This document shows, piece by piece, positions 34,781-45,836 of a DNA stretch of 64,000 bases; position 1 is the first letter of the stretch; the number at the start of each line of letters is the position of its first letter. The position numbers were made by a program, and so were the translations under genes. Where the stretch lies: the NCBI GenBank assembly GCA_000310025.1, contig FN649737.1:2525133-2589132 (forward strand). Reading direction: 5' to 3'. The notes under the pieces were generated by a model, which saw only the letters and a program-made list of their open reading frames with translations, had not been told where the DNA came from and did no database searches. The stretch is from Ectocarpus siliculosus (taxonomy: Eukaryota > Sar > Phaeophyceae > Ectocarpales > Ectocarpaceae).

Positions 34781-35589
34781 GTTTGCTTTCGCTCTTTCCC
34801 GACGTTTCGACCAATCATGAATTCGTGTGTTGTGGCAGCCTCATGACAAGTGAGCATTTTTCTCGTTGCCAGTATGCCACCTCTACGCGTGGGACTTCAG
34901 CACTAGCTTATCGGCATGGCCCTTGGCGATAGGTTGCGAACGTAGCGCGCTTTCTTTTACGTGTTTCGATCTCGAGCAGGCATGTTCAGCTGAGCCTTCC
35001 TCCAGGAAATTGAAGAAGACAATAGCGGAGTTGTAAATAGCTGTACGTCTTGCATCGGTAAGGAGTCTACGCTGTGTCCCAAGCTCTTTTGACTACTTCG
35101 GGAACGGGAAAAAAACAGGGTTGTAGGTGATTGCACCTGCCATGTGAAGTTCAAGGCCGGGAGTTCGACGGTTCAAAGCAGAACAGCGTACTGACCGACT
35201 TCAAAGCTAAGCGGTCCAGTTTCTGTCACGGCATTCCTCAGAACGACAATAACATCGTCGGCCAGATCTATGTACGAGGTACACATTTTGTACCCCGGTG
35301 GACTGCTCGCGCTTAACGAAAGGCACGGCCACGCCACAGCTATTATAGGACCCGGCCAGTTCGATCGGCAAGCTCGACTGGGGGAGGCGCACACCTGATG
35401 TGGGCAATCCTTTAGGCCCCCCTAACCATCTTGGACTCTGTAAGTTGTTTCAGATTCTGCTGCGCCGTAAAAACAAACGCCCACTCCCAGGGACAACACA
35501 GCAACAAATTATTACTGACCTCTAACACACATACAGAGAGCAAATCACCACCAATTTGGGAAATGTATTTTCCCAGACCCTCTATCACA
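34781..35589. other. Convergent spacer, serine racemase and rhomboid gene
   Basis: 809 bp between two stop codons facing each other. It should hold both 3' untranslated regions. No gene or repeat is recognised. Confidence 0.45.
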
Positions 35590-38025
35590 TCACCTGCCCG
35601 CACCAAGGCGTCGCAGGCGTCGTCTACGCAACTCATCCGGTGCTATTTCGCCACCCCCTGCCCCGTAACCACCAGCGTTCTCTTCCGGAGGTGGGGCGGT
35701 CGGTGCCGGTCCCAAAAATTCTGTGGCTGCAACCGCATCATCCCCAATTGGTCGAGACCTTGACCCAGGGTTGTCGGCGGCGCTATTGCCGTTGTCCCGC
35801 CTCAAATTGTCGCCAGCACCGCCGCCCCTCGTGCTGTCTAGCAGAGAACGCCGTAGTGCCTCTTGCAAAGCCGCCTCTTCCGCCTCGGGGTCGCTGTCTA
35901 TGTCGTACGCAGCGGGGGGGTTCGGCGACTGCTGCCGGGTTTCTCTTCTCGCCCCTTCGGGACTAGCCCTGCCGCTAGTGCCGCTGTTGTACGTGTACGA
36001 ACGCCCCCGCCTGTTGTTGTAGAGCGAGATTCCCGTGAAGAGGTTGACCACGCGAAGGACGATCGGCACCTCGACGTACAACACGCCGGCCAAGATCCCA
36101 CACAGATGGCCCAGGAAGGACGCGTTCGGGACCATGACAGAAATCAGCACAAGCTCCAGCCAGGTGGCGTAACGGGTGTGCACGCTAAATCCCATCACCT
36201 GTGGATACATTTTGCGGAGAGGGAAGCAAGCAACAACACGACATTGGGACTACACGTACTTTCAAGCACACCACACGCGATTGAGAGAACCACCGAAATC
36301 CCGTAAGAAGCCCGTATGGGGCACTGAACCTGAGTATTACTAAGCCAGTGCGATCCGCCACGGTCCAACCTACCGAATATGACACGAGATAACACACACC
36401 CTGGACCGATTTTCAAGGCTCGATTGATCAACATCAGAAAGAGTCGCAGCACCGACAACGGCGGTGTTGAAACCGACTGGTCGAGAGCTATCCGGAAACG
36501 TATCGTTTCGTTAGTGCATCCTCTTCGTCGTGTAGTAATCGAGCTTTGAAAATCGGTCCAGGGAGTGTGATATCTTGTGTCGCATACGGTATTGCTTCTT
36601 GTAGCTGGTGCCCACGGGGTGGAAGTTCCTACTGCTGGTAGACCGTTCGCGCTCGACTTTTCTTTCTGTGAAGTACGTACAAACCGCTCAACACATTCCA
36701 TAAGAGTCGATGTCAGTTGGCCAGACGCCAGATGGGAACACCCGTCAACCAGAAAATGCAACGCAACTTCTTTCGTTCCAAGGCTGCTCGCTGAGGGACA
36801 CTAACTTATGGGGGGGTTCGAAGCCGACGCGCTTGGAACAACGCCTTCTTGGGAGGGGAGCTTCAACCGCCTTTTCCACAGCGTGCTCCCAAATAAACCA
36901 AGCAATCAAAAATAGGCAAACAAATGAGCAATGTTGTGCCCAGCCACTCACCGATGTGACCCCTGGGGACCGTCGAGACAAGACGTACTTCAGCGCGAAC
37001 AGCACCCCGCTGAAGCCGACCGCACAGGCGTGCATAGGTGACGGCACATCGAACACGACTAGTAGGACCCAGGCGGAGAGCATCATGAGCGTCTGAGAGG
37101 CGAGGAGGCTGAAGGACAAGAGCCCGGCGAAAGCCTGCGTCCCCATGGTTAGCTCCAGCGACACCCCTTTGAGCAGGAAGGAAGCCATGTTGTAGTACAG
37201 ATGCATGTCGTCTCCGTGCACGAACGGGGACATCAGCAAGCGTCGGATCTCCACCTCACCCGTTCTGTCAAGAGAGAGCGGGGCAGGAGCAGTGTGAGCA
37301 AAGACTCCACTAAAATCAAGCGTGTTTGCAGAGGTGTTAATCTCCACACCCCGGCAAGTTAATGCATGAACCATGAAGCAAGTCTTGATTCTCAATAAGT
37401 CCAGAATACGAGCATGGCCGCAATGTCGTGCTACTGCTGTGGTTGGACAGATACGGCGAACCACCAACATAACCGCGAAAAGGTACGACGTGCGTGCAGC
37501 AGAATAGCACAGCAGCATCATCTTTCACTGCCAAGATTCGATGTGAAAGCTCTCCGACAATGCAAAGGGTACAGGACCTACGAACATGGCAGACGTATCT
37601 ATTATAGTTGTAGACAACCGACGACACGCTCTTGATTAATCATATGCCAACACACGTGCAGTACATAGTTGATAGCCCACTCTACCTCACCGTTCGTACG
37701 TATCCAGAATAGACGCAGGCAGCAGACACACGTTCCGAATGTGATCGAAACCTCCCGTAAGCCAGCTCCACTCGAACACCCCCTTCCTGCCGAACAGGTC
37801 CTTGAAAATGTCGGGCTTCAAGTGCAGGGCAGACATGCCCGCCATAAGGGCCAGGGTCAAGGGCGGCTTGTGCTGGAGCTGAGAGATCTGGTGAACAAGC
37901 CGTAGGGCGAGGATCAGGGCCCACGGCCGACGGCGTTGCCCTCGCCCACCACCACCACCACCACCACCGTAATCACGCATTCCTCCACGAGGAAGCCGGC
38001 CTAAGCCTGGGCCCAAGCCGAACAT
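35590..38025 (-). CDS. RHBDD1-like rhomboid intramembrane protease with C-terminal UIM-like motif
   Basis: Three minus-strand exons: 38025-37691, 37264-36952 and 36198-35590, all GT-AG and in phase, giving 418 residues. It is a serine protease within the membrane, and RHBDD1 relatives act in the ER membrane in ubiquitin-dependent removal of membrane proteins. The family signature RRLLMSPFVHGDDMHLYYNM is present. The catalytic Ser197 in AVGFSGVLFALK and His247 in FLGHLCGILAG are both retained, so the enzyme looks active. Six hydrophobic segments can be seen between about residues 30 and 255. The hydrophilic tail holds EEAALQEALRRSLLDS, matching the ubiquitin-interacting motif pattern, and a basic end RRRRLRRLGAGR. 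The first Met at 38025 gives a Gly-rich N-terminus; a second Met follows 15 residues later. A family A MITE sits in intron 2. Confidence 0.9.
36373..36589. mobile_element. MITE family A, 217-bp copy
   Basis: TA flanks both ends (36371-36372 and 36590-36591). The terminal repeats are CCGAATATGACACGAGATA and the matching TATCTTGTGTCGCATACGG, extending inward through an ACCGATTTTCAARGCTCGA block. It has exactly the same length as the copy at 23566-23782. It lies in the second intron of the rhomboid gene. Confidence 0.9.
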
Positions 38026-38598
38026 TGCGCCAGGAAGGGGGCAGACAACTCTTGCTGCAGAAATTTGCGCACTGGCTCTCTCTTTTCCAAGGTGCTCTCT
38101 TGCGCGACGTGTGTGCTCTCCCGAGGCTGCTGCAGTTCTAAGAGCGTTGCGCCCTGTGCAGAAACAACACTCTGGAATTATTCTCAGGGGAGGGATCCCT
38201 TGCTGCCCCAACACGGCAGAACTGGCCGCGTCGTGTCGCCTACTTGGATGAAGCCACGAAACTCTCCGCGTTTCGTACAAGCCTAAGGCGCTCACAGTTC
38301 TGTTTCGAACGAATACGCCACACGCTCCTCTGTTATATGCGCGACCTGAAAGCACTCCCCGGTAGAGATTTCGGTAGCTCCACCGCTGCTGTGCTTCGTG
38401 TGCTGCCCTCGAAAGCAAAGGAGACAAAGGGTACACGTGGAGCGTACCCACCAGTGGTAGCGACTGCCAGGAGAGCACGCAGCCCGGTCTTCAAACGTAC
38501 GCACCCGCAAGATTTTGCGGAGCTCCTCTCGATGGCTCTCACCTGCTCTTCGCCAGCTGCTAAATCACCAGCACACCAGCACCAATCGACAACCAACC
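38026..38598. promoter_or_regulatory. Divergent spacer, rhomboid and cyclophilin genes
   Basis: 573 bp between two divergent start codons. An open frame continues upstream of the rhomboid start on the minus strand but shows no conserved motif. No promoter element is convincing. Confidence 0.4.
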
Positions 38599-41060
38599 AT
38601 GTTCGCTACTTTGAGGTCCTCGGTTGGGAGGCGAAGTGCCATGCGCGCGTTCTCGACGGCGGCGAAGAACCCTTCGGTGAGAGCGAGCCTCGAGCGTCCT
38701 CTTGCTCTTCGGTGACAGAGTGATCAACGGTGCAGATTGTTCCGCCGCATTTGATTTGAAGCCGACCACGGAGCCACGGAGCTACAGCAGCAATAGTATC
38801 GTAGTATCGTAGCAGCAATAGCCCAGACTACTGTAAGAGACCCAAATATATACGGTGGGACGAATGGCATCGTACGCACGGGTCCGGTGTGTGCGGCTGC
38901 TGATGCAGCAATGCCACTGCAACATATCTTCGCTCTTTTGGTACCCAGCCTCCTGTTGCATCGTCCGACAGCAATTGCCCAAACGTCTATGATACAGTAC
39001 TTTCTTCCTCCATTTCGACCCAGCAGGAGGGAGGAGATTGATTGGTGCTACATACGTTGTAATCACCTGTTCTCACCAGGCAATTTATTGCGCACCCATG
39101 CCAATTTTTGAAATTCTGTTGCAGATATAGAAAAATAAAAACGAAGCTACTGCGGCAAGTACGCGACTACACCGGTAACGGGCCCAGCAATAAGAGTGAG
39201 GTCGGGTCGAGGCTTCGGCTTGTTTTATCGCCACTACCGCTGTCGAACACAGGTTCTTATCTATACAGTTTAGTATAGGCCCACCGCTGAGCTGTGTTTC
39301 TTGACCCTATTTTCATATTTTCCGTAAATGTTTGAGCATCTCTTTCTCTTAACAAAGCATTTCTTTCCTGCGGCGGGCCCGTACTGCTGTGTGGAACCTC
39401 CGATAGGTGTTTTTCGATATCAACATCGGGGGAGCCGCGGCCGGGAGAGTGGTCATGGAGCTACGGGCGGACGTCGTGCCCAAGACGGCGGAGAACTTCA
39501 GACAGCTTTGCACGGGGGAGAAAGGTTTCGGTTACAAGGGCTCCTCCTTCCACAGGATCATCCCGCAGTTCATGTGCCAGGTAATGGTTGTTGTGTGGTG
39601 GTTGTTGTAAATATCACAACACGCCATGTTCTACCCTGGTCTGGACACGCTCTTTTTGGCGCCCCAAACATACCAGTGAAAACGTCTTGAAAGGCACTTG
39701 TCTATTCCTCGCCCGTCACTTCGGTAGCATTGCTCCTCAAGCTTGACGTGTCTGGTGAACTTTGCTGCTGCTGCACGCGTACAACATGGTCTGGAATAGG
39801 CGTTGCTCCCGTTTGTCAATGAGTGAACTAAACTCCCCCCGGGGTGCGGTTCTGAAGACTCGAGCTGTGCTTGCTCTGCTCCGAGACTTTTCAAACGTCA
39901 TTTCCAAACGGCTCTCCGCCACACGACACGTCTTCCCGCCCGACCCCCGTGCGTTGCGCTGGACAGGGAGGGGATTTCACCAATGGGAATGGCACGGGTG
40001 AGTGGTGCATGACTTGATGGCGTGTCCGCCATCGAAGCGAACGATTGACGGGCGGGCAAGCTAGCAGCATAGACTACGCGGCTCGCTCAGGTCCTGTACT
40101 GTGCCTTGTTGGGGTGACATACGGAGGTAGCATGTGTGCCTGCTCCCGCATCCGCTGAACGATGCGAACATCGTAGATGTCGTAGATACTGCTGTAGCCT
40201 GGTGTGGTAATGCAGGCATGAACATGCGTTGCTTTCTGGAGGCCTGTAGCGCTTTTGTTGCCGACGAACGTGCCAGCCCATTGGCCAGCCCGAACTACCG
40301 CAGGTTTTCACGAGCTAAGAGTGTTTGATTTCGTCGCGCATCTCTCTCTTCTCCATACATCCGCGCGGTCACCCGCCCGTGCTGTTGGCAGGGGGGAAGT
40401 CCATCTACGGAAGCAAGTTCGATGATGAGAACTTCGAGCTCAAGCACACGGGACCAGGTGTCCTCTCGATGGCCAACGCCGGTCCGGGAACAAACGGGAG
40501 CCAGGTGCGTGGTGGGTTTGGATGATCTTGAGTGATTCAGCCTTTGGTGGGAAATGTGGGGGCGTTGTGGGCGCAGCTGTCAAGGAAGTAATCTTGCTGT
40601 TTGCTGTCCGCTGCGTGTGAGCAGCTCGCGTGCGATGGCCTCTGTGTCTTGTGTAATCTGTCGGTTGGTGTGTTGATCTTCTTAGGTGTAAGGCTTGGTT
40701 CGGCGCGATATCTCTTGTCAGCAATTATATTCACTTTTTCGTTTCAAAGATTTAGTTGCCGATGCTGGTAATCCAGGCAATCGTTGCAAGTCGCTGTGCG
40801 CTTTTCGTTGTCGCCCCGGTGTTCTCATTCACTTTTTTTTGTCTTTCTCGCTGACGGAGTGAACATTCCTCATGTTGTGTTTGTCCCAACAGTTTTTCAT
40901 TTGCACCGTGAAGACGGACTTCTTGGATGGGAAGCACGTTGTGTTCGGCGGCGTTACGGAGGGAATGGACGTCATCCAGAAAATGGAGGCTGTAGGTAGC
41001 TCCCCGCTAGGTACGACGTCGAAGGATGTCAAGATCGAAGACTGCGGGGAGCTCGAGTAG
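38599..41060 (+). CDS. Cyclophilin-type peptidyl-prolyl isomerase, probably mitochondrial
   Basis: Five exons: 38599-38676, 39407-39580, 39967-39997, 40392-40504 and 40893-41060. All are GT-AG and in phase, giving 187 residues. Exon 1 encodes only a 26-residue Arg/Ser/Ala-rich presequence ([20 protein letters not shown]) with no acidic residue, typical of mitochondrial import. The core follows: [49 protein letters not shown] (with the catalytic Arg of the FHR motif), [20 protein letters not shown] and [11 protein letters not shown]. It catalyses cis-trans isomerisation at proline. One oddity: the Trp of the usual EWLDGKH, which contacts cyclosporin in human CypA, is Phe142 here (TDFLDGKH). 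The acceptor of exon 2 (GATAG) is followed by GTG, and no in-frame Met lies nearby, which supports the upstream exon 1. Confidence 0.92.
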
Positions 41061-42054
41061 ATTGACGGGCGGGCAGCTCGAACAATCGCTTGGAGTGGAG
41101 AAGGACCCATGCGTCTGATGCTTATTAACTCTCGGGCCATGTGAGACACTAAGCACCAGGCGTCACGTGGGCTACGCCCCCTCAGTCAGTGGAGGGATTG
41201 CATGGTCATGGACCTTGGTTTATCTGGAGTATGGTTAGGCCGTCGCGGCACCATGGGTTTTTGTCGAGTTGACTAGTACTGCGTTGGCTGAGGCGACAGA
41301 CATTTGAAGCACATGGGCGTGCTGAGGGAGGCATGCAGAGGCAATGCCAATTAAAATGACGAAACGATGCTTGCAATATATACAAGCAGCGTATGTTCGG
41401 CCTTCGATACGCTGGCAAGGTGTTGCACACCGTGCATGACGCCCTATGTCACTCCCTGGAACACCCCCTGTATTTTGTCCTCCAAAAACCACTTGGTCTC
41501 TCTGTATCACATGATCCTTGGTTTGACACCAACCGTCAATCAATGAAATTCCTTCCCCACGGTTTGTGATCGCGCCGCTGGCGCCGCAGGGGGTATTGAC
41601 CAATCAAGAAATGCGTGCCACTTTTCCCTCGCTCTAGATAGTTGTTGGCGATTGTACTGGAGGGGGGTTGAATCGACCAACACGCAAGTGGTTTCCTACG
41701 TCTTACACTTGTATTCGCGATCGCTCCCTCCCCGAGGAAGAGGTGCCGTTTACACAGAGCAGAACCCGATGTGCTGCACATGACTTCCAACGCCGTTAAT
41801 TCCTCGTGAGAGCTTGCTTTCTCTGCTACGGGAGGAGAGATCATCGAGGCGAAGCGAGGCAGTTGTCTTATCGAACACCTTGCCTGTATTGGTTGTTCGC
41901 GATTTATTGAGACCACGATCGAGGCAGCAGTGTGCAGAACAACCTTGCGTGGTTCTGATTTATTCGAAATTTCTGTTTTTGATTGATGCTGCTGCATCAC
42001 CGTTTTTGGCCCGTCTTATAACCAAACGTCGCAATGACGCCGCGTCGTGCCTTG
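41061..42054. other. Convergent spacer, cyclophilin and ankyrin gene
   Basis: I searched the minus strand for BTB-domain exons that would continue the ankyrin gene and saw none. No other feature is recognised. Confidence 0.4.
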
Positions 42055-44136
42055 TTAGTAGTCCGCGTCCTTTTGCCGGTCATGCCCCCATCCGAACAGC
42101 GATGCCACGGAGAGCGCCCCCTCCGCGGACGATGCAGCGTTGTGTGCCAGGCTCAAAGAGCTCTCGCGAGCGTCCACCGCCCTACCATTGCTCCCTGCGC
42201 TACCTACATGCTCCCGCGCGCCATCGGGCTTTATTCTCTCAGCCCCTGAGTGGTGATACTTCTCCCGGTCTGGCGGTACCGCTTGCGCCGGTCGTCCCTC
42301 GTCTTGTTTCGCCTCTTGCGTTCGAGGGGTTGCACCAGACGAGATTCCGGTGTCGAGGTAGCGCCGAATTTCTTCCGACAGGGCGTTCATGCGACACTCC
42401 CGCCGTTCCTTTTGTGGGATTCCCTGACGGGAGTAACATATTACGGGGGAAAGTCGGGGTATATTGCCTCTTGTAGTGCACCCGAGGGGGTGTTTCCAAG
42501 TCCTCCACGACCCTCAACGGAATTTCTCGAAGTCTACTGGATTGTGGCAAGGATAGTCTTGGGTAGCGACTGCCTAGGCGAGGTGGTAATCTGTTTTCAT
42601 TGGCGGAGAGTGCTGCCTTTCCGAAGAATCGTTACTTTTTGCTGGCCTGTGACGACGGGAGGCATTCGCGTCAGCTGGAGATGTACGGAAGTGCCGAGCA
42701 GAGATTGGCACGGTGTTTAATGTGAAGATAACAACAACAACAACAACAACAACAATAACAACAGAACAGTGGACCACAGCAAGAGTTTAAGACGCGGTTT
42801 AAAACACACCTCGACGTCACCGTAGGCACGGACTACTACGAAGTGCGCCGCATGCGCATGGCCGCATAGACACGCGTAGTACAGAGCGTTCCTCCCGAAG
42901 TCATCGTTCCTCCTCAGATCGACACTGTCAGCGATACCCTGGACGCGGCGGGTTCGCAATGAGACGGCAAGGTGATGTAAAACGTGAAGAAAAAACGGAT
43001 CAAAAGTAGTGTTCAACATATTTTATGCCGTCAATAACAGTGGCCGTTCCTTCATGGTGCGACCCCACGGCTGGATCGACTTTGATGCCCTACGGCGGTA
43101 CTCACGATTCTGAATATCGAGAGGTTTCCCGGGTCTAACCATGTTTTCTGATGCTGCGTCGTTCATGCGTCAGGTACCAGCTCGAATGTACTTGATGGAT
43201 AGCTTGGCCGATTATCTCCTCCCATGATATGACGAGAGTATCCCCTCTTTCCTTCCACGACCCCGCACTCACTTTGAGAGCAGATATGTCCCCTCTCTTG
43301 CCCGCCGCGCATGCCGTGCTCACCAAACTCTCGGTGCCTCGCGAACCTAAGCTAGTCGCTCGTGCTTCAGCAACACAGCAACCGTGCCTCGTTGTTTCTG
43401 ACTGAGCCTCCCCTGCACCTTCCTCACGGGCGTGCGGTCCCCTCTCACCCAAAGGGATGCGACTTTGTCCACCAGGTGTCGACGGCACTTCACAGTAGTT
43501 CACCCCAGTTTGGGCTTCAAGGATCTCTCGAATGCTGTCCATCGTGTGCTTGATTTGCCGAGGAGACAGCTTCGCACCGTGAACCGTAACTTCCCGCAGG
43601 CCGGACGAGATGTCGTGTAGACCTTGCCTGAGACGTATACAACTCCTATCGTTTGCACCCCCCTCGTTGTTCTTGTGCCTGACGGAACTATCGCCACCGT
43701 GGCTGCTGAGCCCGTCACGTCTTTCTTGTCTCGATTCTGGCGTCACCTCCGGGTTTTCGTCGTCTTTCAATTGTCCCGCCCCCGATGGAGACACGTTCAA
43801 GTCCTCCGGCGTGGTCGATTTCTTGGCTCCGCTATCGAACCGATGTTTCGCGACCGGCGGGATATTATTCGTGCTCGAGGTTGAGGTACGCCACTTCTCC
43901 GTACACTGAACGTCGTTGCCACGGTACCCAAAGCCACGGGCAGGTCCTTGCTCCACGAAGTCGATGATGTTGGGCCAGTACACCAGCGGGGCTCTGGGTG
44001 CGGATTTTGCTGCCGAGTTGTCCTGTCTTTGTTCGTGCGCGTACCCGGTGTTGTTGTGATTATTGCGGATGCCAGGCTCGTTCGCCAAGAGTAGAACTGC
44101 CGCCTCGTCGGTGGTTATCCCAGCTTTCTTCATCAC
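42055..44136 (-). CDS. Ankyrin protein resembling the ABTB1 N-terminus, long disordered extension
   Basis: Proposed minus-strand exons: 44136-43273, 42938-42810 and 42423 to a stop at 42055, all phase 0 with GT-AG, giving about 453 residues. Residues 1-270 are low-complexity and unrecognised. The end of exon 1 (CAAGKRGDISALK), exon 2 (DLRRNDDFGRNALYYACLCG) and the start of exon 3 (ECRMNALSEEIRRYLDTG) align in order with the ankyrin repeats and following helix of ABTB1-type proteins (C.KGDV, ALYYACLCGH, C..AL...IR..L). ABTB1 continues with two BTB domains that recruit Cullin-3, but I found none downstream. Exon 3 may therefore end earlier at an undetected donor, or the gene may be truncated. 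Start Met 44136 opens the frame, and the true 5' end is uncertain. Tail residues after about 350 are doubtful. Confidence 0.6.
42733..42765 (+). repeat. CAA trinucleotide repeat
   Basis: About ten ACAACA-type units in an intron of the ankyrin gene. Confidence 0.8.
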
Positions 44137-45836
44137 GGCTGAGATAGAGGTGACAGTCGCCCAACCTGTCCCATCCTGCTTGTTGTTTTTATACGGGGGG
44201 ATTGATGCATAGATTTAGACGTTTTGTTGACGTCCAATTGAGAGGTCTCTCAGACTCGGGGAGGTTGCGAGGGTTGGTACAGGGTTTGAGGATAAACACT
44301 ACTGGTACCTGGTACTGAACTAGAGTACTGCTACAGGGCACTAGAGCTAGAGTACTGCTATATACTCTGCAGGCCATCAAAGCTATGTCAGCGTTCCGTA
44401 TGACTCACGATGGAACACTGCTGGAAGGAATCTTTCAGGTTCTCCAAAGAAGAGCTGAAATCGCCGTGACACCTGTTGTAAACCTGGACCAACAATCGGT
44501 CGCGCACTCGTGTGCGTTCGGCGTGTCGATTGTCTGGCGGAGGCTTCGCCAGAAGACACTGCTGCTGTCTCTCACTGCGGCCGGCGTTTGAGGGCGAATG
44601 GTGCTCTCGAGCTTCCCAGTCTGACACGAGACGCGACGGAGGAGTGCCTGAACGTGCCACTGTATGGCCTGGTACTTGCACAGGGTGACTTTTGCTGCCT
44701 TGGCCATCGGTGTACGATGGAAGCCTCTGATGGTGTCGAAAGGATAATGCGAATGGCGAGGCGAAAGAGACAGATTCACCACAAACACGAGGATGAGAAT
44801 CTCGCAAGGATGTTTTTCCTGTGGTCTTTTGCTTCCCTCCCCTCTTGCTCGCACGGAGGAACAACCATCGAATGTGTTGATGGGCACGGACTCTCGTTGT
44901 TTATACACTTTCGCAGTGTTCGAGGTATCGTCTAGTCTAGTCTACCAGGTCTACTGCTGCTGTAGAGTTGCAACCAGAGCGCCAGACATCCGTCGTGACC
45001 TATGTAGACTACATAGACTGCTGTATAGACTACTGCATAGAGCACGAAACATCACGTATCATTCGATATTCCGCCGGGCCATACCTTCGAATCCTCTACA
45101 CCTCTTGCAAGCAGCTTGTTCTCGGATAGGCTATCGTTGCAGCGGTGTCGGTTGTACAGCCTCAACAAACTCGTCTCCTTAGCCTTGTTGTGCTGTAGAA
45201 CAGACGCAGTGCCACCCATGTTTGTCGATATGCGAGGCGAGAACTGGTGCTCCTTGCTCCTACGGTACGCACTTCAATCAAGTTGACAGCAACAACCCTG
45301 ACGCCCGTAGTCTGGGGGGAGAAGACGCGATTGGAACTTGCTGGTATGTTTGGCTATGTTGACCCCGTGGAGTGCACTGATGTGCACATGTGCAAGTTTC
45401 CACCGTTCATGTGTGTGCAAACGTATACATACATGTTGATTGGGTGCATTGCACCGCCATGTCTACATGTAGAAGTTCGGCACATCATCAGCTTCTCTCC
45501 ACAACACCACTGAGCACATGGCATGTAACCCAGCGCAAGCAGCGGGAATCGGTCCGTCAAGGACCGACCCTCGTGTCACAAGGACCGACACTCGTGTCAA
45601 TCATTACAACATCTGAACCATCAGTCGCGCGGGGGAAGGTGAAGTTGACGAGGGGAAAAAATTACAAATGTAACGGCAGATATCAGGGGTTTGCAACGAA
45701 CAAGGCGTCTCTACTTTTTGCGCCGATAAAAAGGCACCCGTCTTGTTTTGAAGTTGTCGCGCCATACGCACCTGCTGTCTCTGCTGCTAGCCAAGGATCA
45801 CGCGGCCACCCAACCCTGTGACTCTTCGAGGTCGAC
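44137..45836. other. Divergent spacer, ankyrin gene and MYCBP
   Basis: 1.7 kb, presumably with both promoters. Short imperfect repeats occur (CTAGAGCTAGAGTACTGCTA-like near 44325-44360, TAGACTRCTG near 44985-45035, and ACAAGGACCGACMCTCGTGT near 45560-45600). No gene is recognised. Confidence 0.35.
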
